59,587 bases of DNA from Ornithomonoglobus_A sp034090805 (GTDB lineage: Bacteria > Bacillota > Clostridia > UBA1381), in contig JAXDRV010000014.1 of assembly GCA_034090805.1 (NCBI GenBank), forward strand, positions 1 to 59,587, written 5' to 3'. Numbering within the stretch: the first letter of the stretch is position 1; the number at the start of each line of letters is the position of its first letter. Below the pieces are notes generated by a model that was not told where the DNA came from, ran no database searches, and saw only the letters and a list, made by a program, of their open reading frames with translations. The translations under genes and the position numbers were made by a program. Shown here piece by piece: positions 26,834 to 35,836 of the stretch.

Positions 26834-27877
26834 ATGAATTCAGAATATTGTGCGGTTTCGGCAAAGCTTAAGGCGATGTATGCCAAATTCCTCAAAAGCG
26901 AGGATTATGAGCAGCTTTTGAGCAAAAAAAGCGTCGGCGAAATCTGCGCTTATTTAAAGGCGCATCCCGCTTATTCCGAGGTTTTGGAAAACATCAGCGA
27001 ACGTGATGTTCACCGAGGGCAGATGGAGCTGCTTATGTCGGGCGAGGTGTTTGACGAATATTTAAGGCTTTATGAATTTCTCGACAGCTCCAAAAGAGAA
27101 ATTCTGAAATTCTGGTTTATAAGACGTGAAATTCTGTTTCTTATAAAGGAAATGAGATATATTTTCACGCATGAGTCAAGGAATGAGGATCAAATAAGCC
27201 GCGACCGCTTTGAGGCGTTTTTTGAAACGCATACAAAGATAGACAGAGAGCTGATGCTGAATGCAACGTGCCTTGCGGACTGCATAGAAGCGTGCAAAAA
27301 CACGCCGTATGCCGAACCGTTAAGACGTGCCGAAAAACTCGGCTCGGACTTCTTCTCGGTCAGTATGATTTTGGAAATGTTTTACTACAATTCCATATGG
27401 CATACAATCGGGCGGCGGCTTGATAAGACGCAGGCGGAGCTGTTTAAAAAGGCTCTCGGAACAAAAATCGATGCGCTTAATATTTTGTGGATTTACAGAG
27501 GTAAAAAATATTTCTCGTTTGAGGATGAAATAATTTTTACCTATCTGATACCGATCCGTTACCGCCTTACCGAGGACAAGGTGAAGGAGCTGGTAAGGGC
27601 GGACAAGCCGGAAACGCTTGTAAGCATTGTATCGGAAACGAAATATGCAATGCTGTTTGAGGGGATTGACAAAGGGATATTCCCGGAGGAAAATTTCAAT
27701 AAGCTTTTACGAAAAATAGATAAAACAATGTTTGTGAGTCATCCGCAGTCGCTTATTGCGGTGTATACCTATCTCGATTTAAAGGAGCTTGAGCTTAACA
27801 ATATCAAGACGATAATCGAGGGTGTGCGCTACGGTAAAACAGCCGACAGCATAAGATCTCACATATATGTTGAATGA
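26834..27877 (+). CDS. ntpC: V-type ATP synthase subunit C
   Basis: 347-residue subunit C (d-type central-stalk socket) that links the rotor shaft to the membrane ring. All-helical with repeated segments such as YAKFLKSEDYEQLLSKKSVG and the middle LNILWIYRGKKYF motif common to NtpC. AAAGGAG lies 10 nt upstream of the ATG. Second gene of the operon, ahead of subunit I. Confidence 0.88.
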   Translation: MNSEYCAVSAKLKAMYAKFLKSEDYEQLLSKKSVGEICAYLKAHPAYSEVLENISERDVHRGQMELLMSGEVFDEYLRLYEFLDSSKREILKFWFIRREILFLIKEMRYIFTHESRNEDQISRDRFEAFFETHTKIDRELMLNATCLADCIEACKNTPYAEPLRRAEKLGSDFFSVSMILEMFYYNSIWHTIGRRLDKTQAELFKKALGTKIDALNILWIYRGKKYFSFEDEIIFTYLIPIRYRLTEDKVKELVRADKPETLVSIVSETKYAMLFEGIDKGIFPEENFNKLLRKIDKTMFVSHPQSLIAVYTYLDLKELELNNIKTIIEGVRYGKTADSIRSHIYVE

Positions 27878-27903
27878 TGTCTGAAAGGAAGGGAGGAATA
27901 TAG

Positions 27904-29802
27904 TTGTCAATAGTCAAAATGAAGGCCGTTACATTTTCGGCGCAGATAAGCGACTTTGAATACGTTGCTGAAAAATACATTTACGGCAGAGATATACATC
28001 TTGAGCGTGCCATAAACGTAATAACAAACCGCAAGCGTATAGAGCCGTTTGACGAAAATACGGACTACGACCTTCTTGCAAAAAGCACATTGTCGATAAT
28101 TGAGCTTGCCGGGAAAAAGCCGAACACAAAGCTGATAGCTAAGGACGGAACAACTCTGGAGAGTATGCAGGAGTTTATCGACGGTATAAATCAAAGGATA
28201 AGCAGCGAGCGTGAGGAGAGCGAGCATCTCCACAAGCTTGTCGAAAAAAATGAAAACATAATAAAGCAGCTTGATTTGATGCTTGATGTTGACGTGGATT
28301 TGCAGAAGATATTCGGAATGGAGTTTGTCAAGGTCAAATTCGGTCACATACCGAGAACAGGCTACAATACGCTCACAACGTATCTTGATACGCTTGAAAC
28401 GTTTTTTGTTGTAACATCGGAAACAGCAAGCGACGTGTGGGGCTTTTACTTTGTCCCGGCGGTAAAGCAGCGCAAAATAGAGGAGGTTTTTGCATCGCTT
28501 TATTTTGAGCCGCAGTACGTGACGGCAGAGTTTCCGGGAACTCCGAGAGATATAAAAAAGCGTCTCACAGAGCAGAACAGCGAACTGAAGGAACGCATAA
28601 AGGAGCTGTCGGAAAGGACGGCAAAGCTGCTTGAGGATTCGCAGGATAAGCTTAGCATGATATACAATCTTGCGAAAAAGCGCAGTCAGTTTGCCGAGAT
28701 ACGCAGAAATGCGGTGCATTCGGATATGTTCTTTTACGTTGTCGGCTGGATGGACGCAAAGTCGGCGGACGCCCTTGAAAAGGAAATAAGCCAATCCGGT
28801 GATGTTGTGATGTTCTACAGCGAGGATGCCTCAAAGGTTAAGGACATGGAGCCTCCGACAAAGCTTAAGAACAACTTTATTTTCAAGCCGTTTGAGATGT
28901 TCGTCAAAATGTACGGACTTCCGTCCTACGGCGAGGTTGACCCGACGCCGATACTGGCAATTACCTACATTCTCTTTTTCGGGATAATGTTCGGAGATGT
29001 GGGTCAGAGCGCGGTTTTGGCAATTGCGGGATTTATACTTTACAAGGTAAAGAAGATGGATCTTGCGGGGATTATCGGCATGGTCGGACTTGCCGGAATT
29101 GTCAGCGGATTTATATACGGCAGCTTTTTCGGAAACGAGGAAATAATTCCGAGCCTTTTCGGAATAACAACTGTAAAGCCTATGCAGTCGATTATGCCGC
29201 TTCTTATCGGAACGGTCTGCATGGGAGCGGTTATAATAATTTTCGGAATGTGCTTGAATGTATTTAATATGTTCAGGCAGCGTAATATAGGCGAGGCAAT
29301 TTTCGGGCATAACGGACTTGCGGGCATTTTATTTTATCTTAGCATAGTGCTTGTGGTTGTGAATATGCTTGCGGGACTGCATATACCGGGAGTTGTGTTC
29401 GGAATACTGTTCGGAGTATCGCTTTTGGCGATGTATCTGAGCGAGCCCTTGACAAAGCTTGTCGAGGGCAAAAAGAATTGGCTGCCGTCAAGCGGAATGT
29501 TCTTTGTTGAGAATTTGTTCGAGATGTTTGAGGTTGTTCTCAGCTTCTGTACAAATACAATTTCATTCCTCAGAATAGGCGCATTTGCGGTTATTCACGT
29601 GGGAATGATGATGGCGGTTGCGGCGCTTTCGGGCGGCGGCGGAGTCGGTGGAGCGGTAGTTAATGTCATCGGCAACATTATAGTAATGGTGCTGGAGGGA
29701 CTTATCGTTGCGATTCAGGTACTGCGTCTGGAATATTACGAGATGTTCAGCCGTTATTTTGCAGGCAGCGGCAAGGAATTTGTGTCGCTTAAAAGTAAAT
29801 AA
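27904..29802 (+). CDS. ntpI: V-type ATP synthase subunit I
   Basis: 632 residues. The soluble N-terminal half has long coiled coils (about 90-250) that reach the peripheral stalks. The C-terminal half has seven or eight membrane helices forming the ion path with the K ring. Membrane signatures include PILAITYILFFGIMFGDVGQ and NTISFLRIGAFAVIHVGMM, with the Arg essential for ion release. It begins with TTG at 27904, with GGGAGG 7 nt upstream. Confidence 0.94.
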   Translation: MSIVKMKAVTFSAQISDFEYVAEKYIYGRDIHLERAINVITNRKRIEPFDENTDYDLLAKSTLSIIELAGKKPNTKLIAKDGTTLESMQEFIDGINQRISSEREESEHLHKLVEKNENIIKQLDLMLDVDVDLQKIFGMEFVKVKFGHIPRTGYNTLTTYLDTLETFFVVTSETASDVWGFYFVPAVKQRKIEEVFASLYFEPQYVTAEFPGTPRDIKKRLTEQNSELKERIKELSERTAKLLEDSQDKLSMIYNLAKKRSQFAEIRRNAVHSDMFFYVVGWMDAKSADALEKEISQSGDVVMFYSEDASKVKDMEPPTKLKNNFIFKPFEMFVKMYGLPSYGEVDPTPILAITYILFFGIMFGDVGQSAVLAIAGFILYKVKKMDLAGIIGMVGLAGIVSGFIYGSFFGNEEIIPSLFGITTVKPMQSIMPLLIGTVCMGAVIIIFGMCLNVFNMFRQRNIGEAIFGHNGLAGILFYLSIVLVVVNMLAGLHIPGVVFGILFGVSLLAMYLSEPLTKLVEGKKNWLPSSGMFFVENLFEMFEVVLSFCTNTISFLRIGAFAVIHVGMMMAVAALSGGGGVGGAVVNVIGNIIVMVLEGLIVAIQVLRLEYYEMFSRYFAGSGKEFVSLKSK

Positions 29803-29834
29803 GCAATTTTAAAATTTGAAAGGAAATGATTGAT

Positions 29835-30251
29835 ATGTTAATGAAAGTATTATTTGGACTTGTTGCACTCAGCGTTGCCGTTCCGGTTGCAATGTATTAC
29901 AAAACCGGAAAAAGAAAGGGTAAGGAGTGCCTTTTGATGAATGTAATCGCATTTTTTGCGGTACTCGGAATAGGCGTTATATACAGCCTTGGCTGTTCTG
30001 TCCCGGCGTTTGCGGCGGGAGCGGCTGATGGCTTGAGCGTCGGCGAGGGTATCAAATACCTCGGTGCGGCTCTTTCGACAGGTCTTAGCGGCATCGGCGG
30101 CGGTATCGCCGTATCGTCGGCAGCGTCGGCAGCTATAGGCGCAATGAGCGAAAACGAAAAGATAATGGGTAAAACGCTTATCTTCGTTGCTCTTGCAGAG
30201 GGTATCGCACTTTACGGTCTTGTTATCTCGTTCATGATTTTAAACGCATAA
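29835..30251 (+). CDS. ntpK: V-type ATP synthase subunit K (rotor ring)
   Basis: Membrane-ring subunit, 138 residues from the ATG at 29835 (an ATG at 29826 is only 2 nt from GAAAGG). Four helices: two N-terminal ones with little similarity to the c-type hairpin, and a clear C-terminal hairpin with glycine-rich GLSGIGGGIAVSSAASAAIG and the ion-binding Glu in VALAEGIALYG (Glu125 of the long frame). One carboxylate per four helices suggests V-type gearing. Whether Na+ or H+ is carried cannot be decided safely. Confidence 0.88.
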   Translation: MLMKVLFGLVALSVAVPVAMYYKTGKRKGKECLLMNVIAFFAVLGIGVIYSLGCSVPAFAAGAADGLSVGEGIKYLGAALSTGLSGIGGGIAVSSAASAAIGAMSENEKIMGKTLIFVALAEGIALYGLVISFMILNA

Positions 30252-30286
30252 CATATACTGCAAAGGCTAATGAAAGGGTTATCATT

Positions 30287-30595
30287 ATGAAGATGTATTT
30301 AATAAGCGATAACGTTGACACACAAATCGGAATGCGCCTTGCCGGAGTTGACGGCTGCGTCGTACATACGGCGGAGGAGGTGCAGGCTGAGATTAAGAAG
30401 GCTCTTTCGGATAAGGATTTGGGTATACTTGTTCTGACCGAAAAGGTGGGCGAGCTTGTAAAGGATTATCTGCGGCAGCTTAAGCTTACGCTGCACACAC
30501 CGCTGATAATCGAAATCCCCGACCGCCACGGCAGCAGGGATATTGCCGATTCCATCAACAGTCTTGTGCATGAATCCATAGGACTTAAATTGTAA
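30287..30595 (+). CDS. ntpG: V-type ATP synthase subunit F
   Basis: 102-residue central-stalk subunit (called NtpG in Enterococcus hirae), with the Rossmann-like start MYLISDNVDTQIGMRLAGVD, the ILVLTEKVGEL strand and a C-terminal tail that contacts subunit D. Normal family length. It lies between K and E in the operon, starting after GAAAGGG. Confidence 0.9.
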   Translation: MKMYLISDNVDTQIGMRLAGVDGCVVHTAEEVQAEIKKALSDKDLGILVLTEKVGELVKDYLRQLKLTLHTPLIIEIPDRHGSRDIADSINSLVHESIGLKL

Positions 30596-30609
30596 AGGAA
30601 TGATTGAAA

Positions 30610-31215
30610 ATGGATAACATAAGAGAGAAACTGAATACTTTCACTTCGCTTGTGCTTGACGATGCCGGGAACAAGCGTGACGAAATGATGCAAAAGGTGC
30701 AGGAAAAGCATGATACGATAGTAAATGCAAAGGAAAACGAATACCTTGAGGAGGCATACGAAACGATCCAGCACAGCATAACAGAGGCAAAAAAAGCGGC
30801 AAACGAAAAAATTCTCCATGTTGAGCTTGAGACTAAAAAGGAGCTGCTGCTTAAGCGTGAGCATATAATCGAAGAGGTCATGGACGGCGCAAAAGCAAAG
30901 CTCAAGGCTTACACCAAAACGGACGAATATGTTGAATGGCTTGTTGAAAAGACAAAAAAGGCAATATTCGAGGTCGGAAAAGGTCCTAAAATTGTCTATA
31001 TTTCATCGGACGATTTAGGCTGCAAGGACAAAATAGAGGCTCTATCCGAGGACGGAACGCAGATTACCGTTGAGGCGGCAGGTGAAAAGGACTTCCTCGG
31101 CGGAGTAAAGGTTTCAAATCCGGCAAGACGTGTAAGCGTGGATTATTCCTTTAAGGAAATGCTTGCGGAGGAGAAAAAGCAGTTCCTCAGAAGGAGCGGA
31201 CTTGTGATTGAATAA
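30610..31215 (+). CDS. ntpE: V-type ATP synthase subunit E
   Basis: 201-residue stator-stalk subunit: an N-terminal coiled coil rich in Glu/Lys (VQEKHDTIVNAKENEYLEEA) and a globular C-terminal domain with GGVKVSNPARRVSVDYSF. The ATG at 30610 is preferred over an in-frame TTG at 30604 because AAAGGA is 10 nt upstream of it. It sits 14 nt after subunit F and pairs with the first operon product. Confidence 0.88.
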   Translation: MDNIREKLNTFTSLVLDDAGNKRDEMMQKVQEKHDTIVNAKENEYLEEAYETIQHSITEAKKAANEKILHVELETKKELLLKREHIIEEVMDGAKAKLKAYTKTDEYVEWLVEKTKKAIFEVGKGPKIVYISSDDLGCKDKIEALSEDGTQITVEAAGEKDFLGGVKVSNPARRVSVDYSFKEMLAEEKKQFLRRSGLVIE

Positions 31216-31257
31216 TCAAGGTACGATGATTAATAAAGCTTGAAAGGAAGGATCAAC

Positions 31258-33036
31258 ATGGCTAATGCAGCAGGCCGTATTTTCGGAATAAACGGACCGG
31301 TTGTACAGGTTAAAGGCTCAAGCGACTTCGGTATGCAGGAGATGGTCTATGTGGGCGATGAGGAGCTTATCGGCGAGGTCATAGGCGTTGAGGCGGATCG
31401 CACGATAGTGCAGGTATATGAGGAAACAACGGGTTTAAGATGCGGCGAGCCGGTAAAGGGATCGGGTGCGCCCATGTCAATAACGCTTGCACCGGGAATT
31501 ATATCAGATATATTTGACGGAATAGAGCATCCGCTTAAGGAGATAAGAAACCGTTCGGGAGCCTTTATAGCAAGAGGACTGAAAATTTCGGCTCTTGACG
31601 AGAAAAAGACCTGGCAGGTTACAATGAAAATATCCGAGGGCGATATAGTAAGCGGAGGTGATATAATCGCCGTAACGCAGGAAACAACGCTTATCGAGCA
31701 TCGTGTTATGGTGCCGCCGTTTGTTAAGGGTGTTGTTAAGTGGGTTGCCGAAAACGGCAGCTATACGATAGTTGAAAAAATAGCCGTAATTCAAACGGAG
31801 GACGGCGAGGTTGAGCTGACAATGAAGCAGGAATGGCCGATAAAGCAGGCAAGACCGTATCTTAAGCGTCAGCCGATTTCAAAGCCGCTTGTTACGGGTC
31901 AGCGTGTAATCGATACGATGTTCCCGCTTGCAAAGGGCGGCGCTGCGGCAATTCCGGGCGGCTTCGGTACCGGAAAAACAATGACGCAGCATCAGCTTGC
32001 CAAGTGGTGCGATGCCGATATTATAGTATATATCGGCTGCGGCGAGCGAGGAAACGAAATGACGCAGGTGCTTGAGGAATTTTCGGAGCTTATAGACCCG
32101 AAATCCAACAGACCGCTGCTTGACAGAACGGTGCTTATCGCAAATACATCGAATATGCCCGTTGCGGCACGTGAGGCGTCGATTTATACGGGTGTTACGC
32201 TTGCCGAATATTACCGTGACATGGGATATGACGTTGCTCTTATGGCGGACTCGACCTCAAGATGGGCTGAGGCATTGAGAGAAATCTCCGGCAGACTTGA
32301 GGAAATGCCCGCAGAGGAGGGTTTCCCGGCTTATCTTGCGTCAAGACTTTCGCAGTTTTACGAAAGAGCGGGATACGTTACAAATCTCAACGGCAGCGAG
32401 GGCTCCGTTTCAATAATAGGAGCGGTATCACCTCAGGGCGGCGACTTTTCGGAGCCTGTAACACAGAACACAAAGCGTTTTATCAGATGCTTCTGGGCGC
32501 TTGATAAATCACTTGCATATGCAAGACACTATCCGGCAATACAGTGGCTCTCAAGCTACAGCGAATATATTGACGAGCTTACCGACTGGTATAAGGACAA
32601 CGTATCAAAGGACTTTATGGATAAGCGTTCAAAGATAATGGCGATTTTGCAGGAGGAAAGCAGCCTGCTTGAAATTGTAAAGCTTATAGGTGCAGATGTT
32701 CTGCCGGACGGTCAAAAGGTAACACTTGAGGTTGCACGTGCGATCAGACTCGGATTTTTGCAGCAGAACGCTTTTCATGCCGACGATACGTACGTCCCGC
32801 TTGACAAGCAGAATAAGATGATGGACGTTATTCTCTTGCTTGACAGACGTATGAAGGAGGCAGTGGACAGGGGGATAGTATTCTCCAAAATCAATGAAAC
32901 GGGCGTTGTTGAGGATATAATCAGAATTAAGTATACAATCGGCAACAAGGACATAGAAGCACCGTTCCATGAGCTGCAAAGAAAAATCAATGATGCGTTT
33001 GACAGACTGCTTGCTCAGAAAATAGACGAGGAATAA
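31258..33036 (+). CDS. ntpA: V-type ATP synthase catalytic subunit A
   Basis: Catalytic ATPase subunit, 592 residues. Walker A is GGFGTGKT (235-242); the catalytic Glu and following family motif are in GCGERGNEMTQVLEEF; SMPVAAREAS-type sequence appears as NMPVAAREASIYTG. The non-homologous insertion of A subunits (about 110-190) is present, separating it from F-type beta. A TTG-initiated extension from 31240 is rejected because GAAAGGAAGG lies properly before the ATG at 31258. Confidence 0.97.
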   Translation: MANAAGRIFGINGPVVQVKGSSDFGMQEMVYVGDEELIGEVIGVEADRTIVQVYEETTGLRCGEPVKGSGAPMSITLAPGIISDIFDGIEHPLKEIRNRSGAFIARGLKISALDEKKTWQVTMKISEGDIVSGGDIIAVTQETTLIEHRVMVPPFVKGVVKWVAENGSYTIVEKIAVIQTEDGEVELTMKQEWPIKQARPYLKRQPISKPLVTGQRVIDTMFPLAKGGAAAIPGGFGTGKTMTQHQLAKWCDADIIVYIGCGERGNEMTQVLEEFSELIDPKSNRPLLDRTVLIANTSNMPVAAREASIYTGVTLAEYYRDMGYDVALMADSTSRWAEALREISGRLEEMPAEEGFPAYLASRLSQFYERAGYVTNLNGSEGSVSIIGAVSPQGGDFSEPVTQNTKRFIRCFWALDKSLAYARHYPAIQWLSSYSEYIDELTDWYKDNVSKDFMDKRSKIMAILQEESSLLEIVKLIGADVLPDGQKVTLEVARAIRLGFLQQNAFHADDTYVPLDKQNKMMDVILLLDRRMKEAVDRGIVFSKINETGVVEDIIRIKYTIGNKDIEAPFHELQRKINDAFDRLLAQKIDEE

Positions 33037-33062
33037 GCGGCTGTGAAGGAGAGTGAGAACTA

Positions 33063-34454
33063 ATGGCTATTGAATATACGGGTCTTGGGAATATTCGAGG
33101 ACCTTTGGCGGTTATCGAGGGAGTGAATGAGGCTTTTTATGAGGAAATGGTAACCGTCACGCTTGACAGCGGAGAAAAGAGGCTTGGCAGAGTTATAGAA
33201 ATTTCCGGTGATAAGGCGGTAATACAGCTTTTTGAGGGAACGAGCGGACTTTCGCTTACGAATACAAAAACAAAGCTGATGGGTGAGCCGATGCGGCTGC
33301 CGCTTTCTAAGGAAATACTCGGCAGAACTCTTGACGGCGTTGGCAGACCGATAGACGGACTCGGCGAATATTTTGCCGAAGAGGTGCGTGACGTAAACGG
33401 TCAGCCGATAAACCCGGTTTCAAGAGAATATCCCAACAACTTTATCCAGACGGGAATTTCGTCCATAGACTGCCTTACGACGCTTATAAGAGGACAAAAG
33501 CTGCCGATATTTTCGGGTGACGGACTTCCGCACGACAGCCTTGCTATACAAATCGCAAGACAGGCAAAGGTCGTTGACGAGGACGATGTAAACGGAGATA
33601 AGTTTGCGATTGTGTTTGCGGCAATGGGCGTTAAGCACGATGTTGCGAATTATTTTAAAAAATCGTTTGAGGAAAGCGGAGTTTTGGGCAAGGTTGTAAT
33701 GTTTTTGAATTTGTCAAACGATCCTGTTGTCGAAAGAATCATAACTCCGAGATGTGCGCTTACGGCGGCGGAGTATCTTGCGTTTAAGCATGATATGCAC
33801 GTGCTTGTAATTCTTACGGATATGACATCGTATGCCGAGGCACTGCGTGAGGTTTCGTCCTCAAAGGGCGAAATCCCCTCAAGAAAGGGCTTCCCAGGAT
33901 ACCTGTATTCCGACCTTGCCTCGCTTTATGAGCGTGCCGGAATTATCAAGGACGCAAAGGGATCAGTTACACAGGTTCCGATACTGACAATGCCCAACGA
34001 TGATATTACCCACCCGATACCCGACCTTACGGGATATATAACCGAGGGACAGATAGTTCTCGGCAGAGGCTTGAGCCTGACGGGAGTTTATCCGCCGGTA
34101 TCGATACTGCCGTCACTTTCACGTCTGATGAAGGACGGCATAGGCGAGGGCTTTACAAGAGAGGATCACCCGGCACTGTCGAATCAGCTGTTTGCGGCTT
34201 ATTCAAAGGTTGAGGACGCAAAGAGCCTTGCGTCGGTTATAGGTGAGGATGAGCTTTCGGATATAGATAAGAAATATATCGCTTTCGGAAAAGCGTTTGA
34301 CGATCGGTTCCTGTCGCAGGGCAGGGAGGAAAACCGCAGTATTGAGGAAACGCTCAATCTCGGCTGGGATCTTCTCGGAATGCTGCCGAGGAGCGAGCTT
34401 GACCGTGTAAGCGACGATATTCTCGATAAATATTATAAGCCCGCAGAGGAGTGA
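33063..34454 (+). CDS. ntpB: V-type ATP synthase regulatory subunit B
   Basis: 463-residue non-catalytic partner of subunit A in the A3B3 head. It has the B-type degenerate P-loop region FSGDGLPHDSLAIQIARQA instead of Walker A, then ILTDMTSYAEALREVSSSKG and the C-terminal GREENRSIEETLNLGWDLL. It starts 26 nt after subunit A with a GAAGGAG site. Strong conservation throughout. Confidence 0.97.
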   Translation: MAIEYTGLGNIRGPLAVIEGVNEAFYEEMVTVTLDSGEKRLGRVIEISGDKAVIQLFEGTSGLSLTNTKTKLMGEPMRLPLSKEILGRTLDGVGRPIDGLGEYFAEEVRDVNGQPINPVSREYPNNFIQTGISSIDCLTTLIRGQKLPIFSGDGLPHDSLAIQIARQAKVVDEDDVNGDKFAIVFAAMGVKHDVANYFKKSFEESGVLGKVVMFLNLSNDPVVERIITPRCALTAAEYLAFKHDMHVLVILTDMTSYAEALREVSSSKGEIPSRKGFPGYLYSDLASLYERAGIIKDAKGSVTQVPILTMPNDDITHPIPDLTGYITEGQIVLGRGLSLTGVYPPVSILPSLSRLMKDGIGEGFTREDHPALSNQLFAAYSKVEDAKSLASVIGEDELSDIDKKYIAFGKAFDDRFLSQGREENRSIEETLNLGWDLLGMLPRSELDRVSDDILDKYYKPAEE

Positions 34455-34460
34455 TGTTAT

Positions 34461-35078
34461 ATGCAAAAAACACTCGCACCCACAAAGGGTAATCTTATGT
34501 CGGCAAAAAATACTCTGCGCCTTTCAAAGCAGGGGTATGAGATGCTTGACAAAAAGCGTAATATTCTGATACGTGAGATGATGCAGCTTATCGAGGAGGC
34601 AAAGGATGTTGAGGCTAAAATCGAGGAAACGTTTGCTCTTGCGTACCGTGCGCTTGAGGGCGCAAACGTGCTGATGAGCATTAATGCGGTTGAGGAGCAG
34701 GCGCACAGCGCAGTGTTTGAAAACAGCGTTGAAATAGATTTAAGGAGCGTTATGGGAGTTGAAATTCCGGTGGTTCGTGCAAAGGGCTTTTCCGGCAGAC
34801 CGACATACGGCTTTTCAAACACCACCTCCGCTCTTGACGAGGCGTATCTTCGGTTTAACGAGGTGAAAATGCTTACCGTAAAGCTGACGGAGATAGAAAA
34901 CTCCGTGTACCGCCTTGCCATGAATATAAAGAAAACCCAAAAGCGTGCCAACGCTTTGGAAAATATAACAATTCCGCTTTACGAAACACTCGTAAAGGAA
35001 ATTGCAAACTCCCTCGAGGAAAAGGACAGGGAGGAACATTCAAGGCTTAAGGTAATTAAAAATCAAAAAGGCGAATAA
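34461..35078 (+). CDS. ntpD: V-type ATP synthase subunit D
   Basis: 205-residue central rotor shaft. Two long helices flank a short hairpin; N-terminal LAPTKGNLMSAKNTLRLSKQ and C-terminal VYRLAMNIKKTQKRANALEN are typical of NtpD/AtpD. Last gene of the operon, 6 nt after subunit B, and followed 5 nt on by a terminator. There is no NtpJ-type K+ transporter gene after it, unlike in Enterococcus. Confidence 0.94.
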   Translation: MQKTLAPTKGNLMSAKNTLRLSKQGYEMLDKKRNILIREMMQLIEEAKDVEAKIEETFALAYRALEGANVLMSINAVEEQAHSAVFENSVEIDLRSVMGVEIPVVRAKGFSGRPTYGFSNTTSALDEAYLRFNEVKMLTVKLTEIENSVYRLAMNIKKTQKRANALENITIPLYETLVKEIANSLEEKDREEHSRLKVIKNQKGE

Positions 35079-35083
35079 AATTA

Positions 35084-35125
35084 ACAGACTTGTAAACAGA
35101 ATGTTGTTTGCAGGTCTGTTTTTTC
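35084..35125 (+). terminator. Terminator of the V-type ATPase operon
   Basis: Fifteen-base stem with two G-U pairs, ACAGACTTGTAAACA (35084-35098) and TGTTTGCAGGTCTGT (35105-35119), followed by six T residues. Confidence 0.85.
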
Positions 35126-35127
35126 TA

Positions 35128-35156
35128 TTGACAAAATGGAAAGTTTATGATATACT
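35128..35156 (+). promoter_or_regulatory. Promoter of the TetR-methyltransferase pair
   Basis: Perfect TTGACA (35128-35133), 17-nt spacer, TATACT (35151-35156). The 80-nt leader contains GGCTAATAGATTTTAGCT, a near-palindrome that could be the TetR operator. Confidence 0.75.
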
Positions 35157-35234
35157 TAGGCTAATAGATTTTAGCTAAAAGATATAACAAACAGGCGGCT
35201 GCAAAATTCGGTCTGCCGCAGTAACGGAGGTTTT

Positions 35235-35831
35235 ATGAAAAAAACAAATACAAAGGATAGGATTTTGGACGAAGCGTTAAAGCTGTTTGCCCAAAAGGGA
35301 TATGAGGCGGTCGGCGTTACGGAAATTGCGGAGGCTGTGGGTATCAAAGCGCCGTCGCTGTATAAGCATTACAAAAGCAAGCGTGACATATTCGACAGTA
35401 TAATCGAGCGTGTGAACAAAATGGATTACGAGCGTGCAAAGGAATGTGAAATGCCCGAAGAAACGATTGAGGATTCGGCTGAAAGCTACGAAAATATTTC
35501 GCTTGATACAATCAAGGAGTACGCAAAGGTTATGCTTCTGCATTGGACGGAGGAGGAATTTTCAAGCTGCTTTAGAAAGCTTTTGACTCTTGAGCAGTAC
35601 AAAAATCCCGAAATGGGAGAGCTTTACCGGCAGTATATATCCGGCGGACCGTTACAGTATATGGCGGATATATTCAAGTCGGACTCCGAGGAGGAGGCGT
35701 ATATTGACGCACTGGAATTTTACGGACCGATGTATCTTTTGTACAGCATATATGATGATACGGGGGACGGAGAGCTTGTTGTCAGGCTTCTTGAAAAGCA
35801 TATTGACAGATTTAAAAAAATTAAGGAGTGA
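35235..35831 (+). CDS. TetR/AcrR family transcriptional regulator
   Basis: 198 residues. The N-terminal helix-turn-helix (about 8-50) reads ILDEALKLFAQKGYEAVGVT then EIAEAVGIKAPSLYKHYKSK, the classic TetR DNA-binding unit. The all-helical ligand-binding domain has no recognisable specificity. Its stop overlaps the next gene region, so it probably regulates itself and the methyltransferase. It starts after ACGGAGG, and its promoter has a palindromic leader that may be the operator. Confidence 0.92.
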   Translation: MKKTNTKDRILDEALKLFAQKGYEAVGVTEIAEAVGIKAPSLYKHYKSKRDIFDSIIERVNKMDYERAKECEMPEETIEDSAESYENISLDTIKEYAKVMLLHWTEEEFSSCFRKLLTLEQYKNPEMGELYRQYISGGPLQYMADIFKSDSEEEAYIDALEFYGPMYLLYSIYDDTGDGELVVRLLEKHIDRFKKIKE

Positions 35832-35836
35832 TTTTA

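Noticed and set aside
27907..28794. Long leftward frame (295 residues) over ATPase subunit I
   Set aside because: Antisense shadow of a conserved gene, rich in unlikely Cys/His/Tyr runs.
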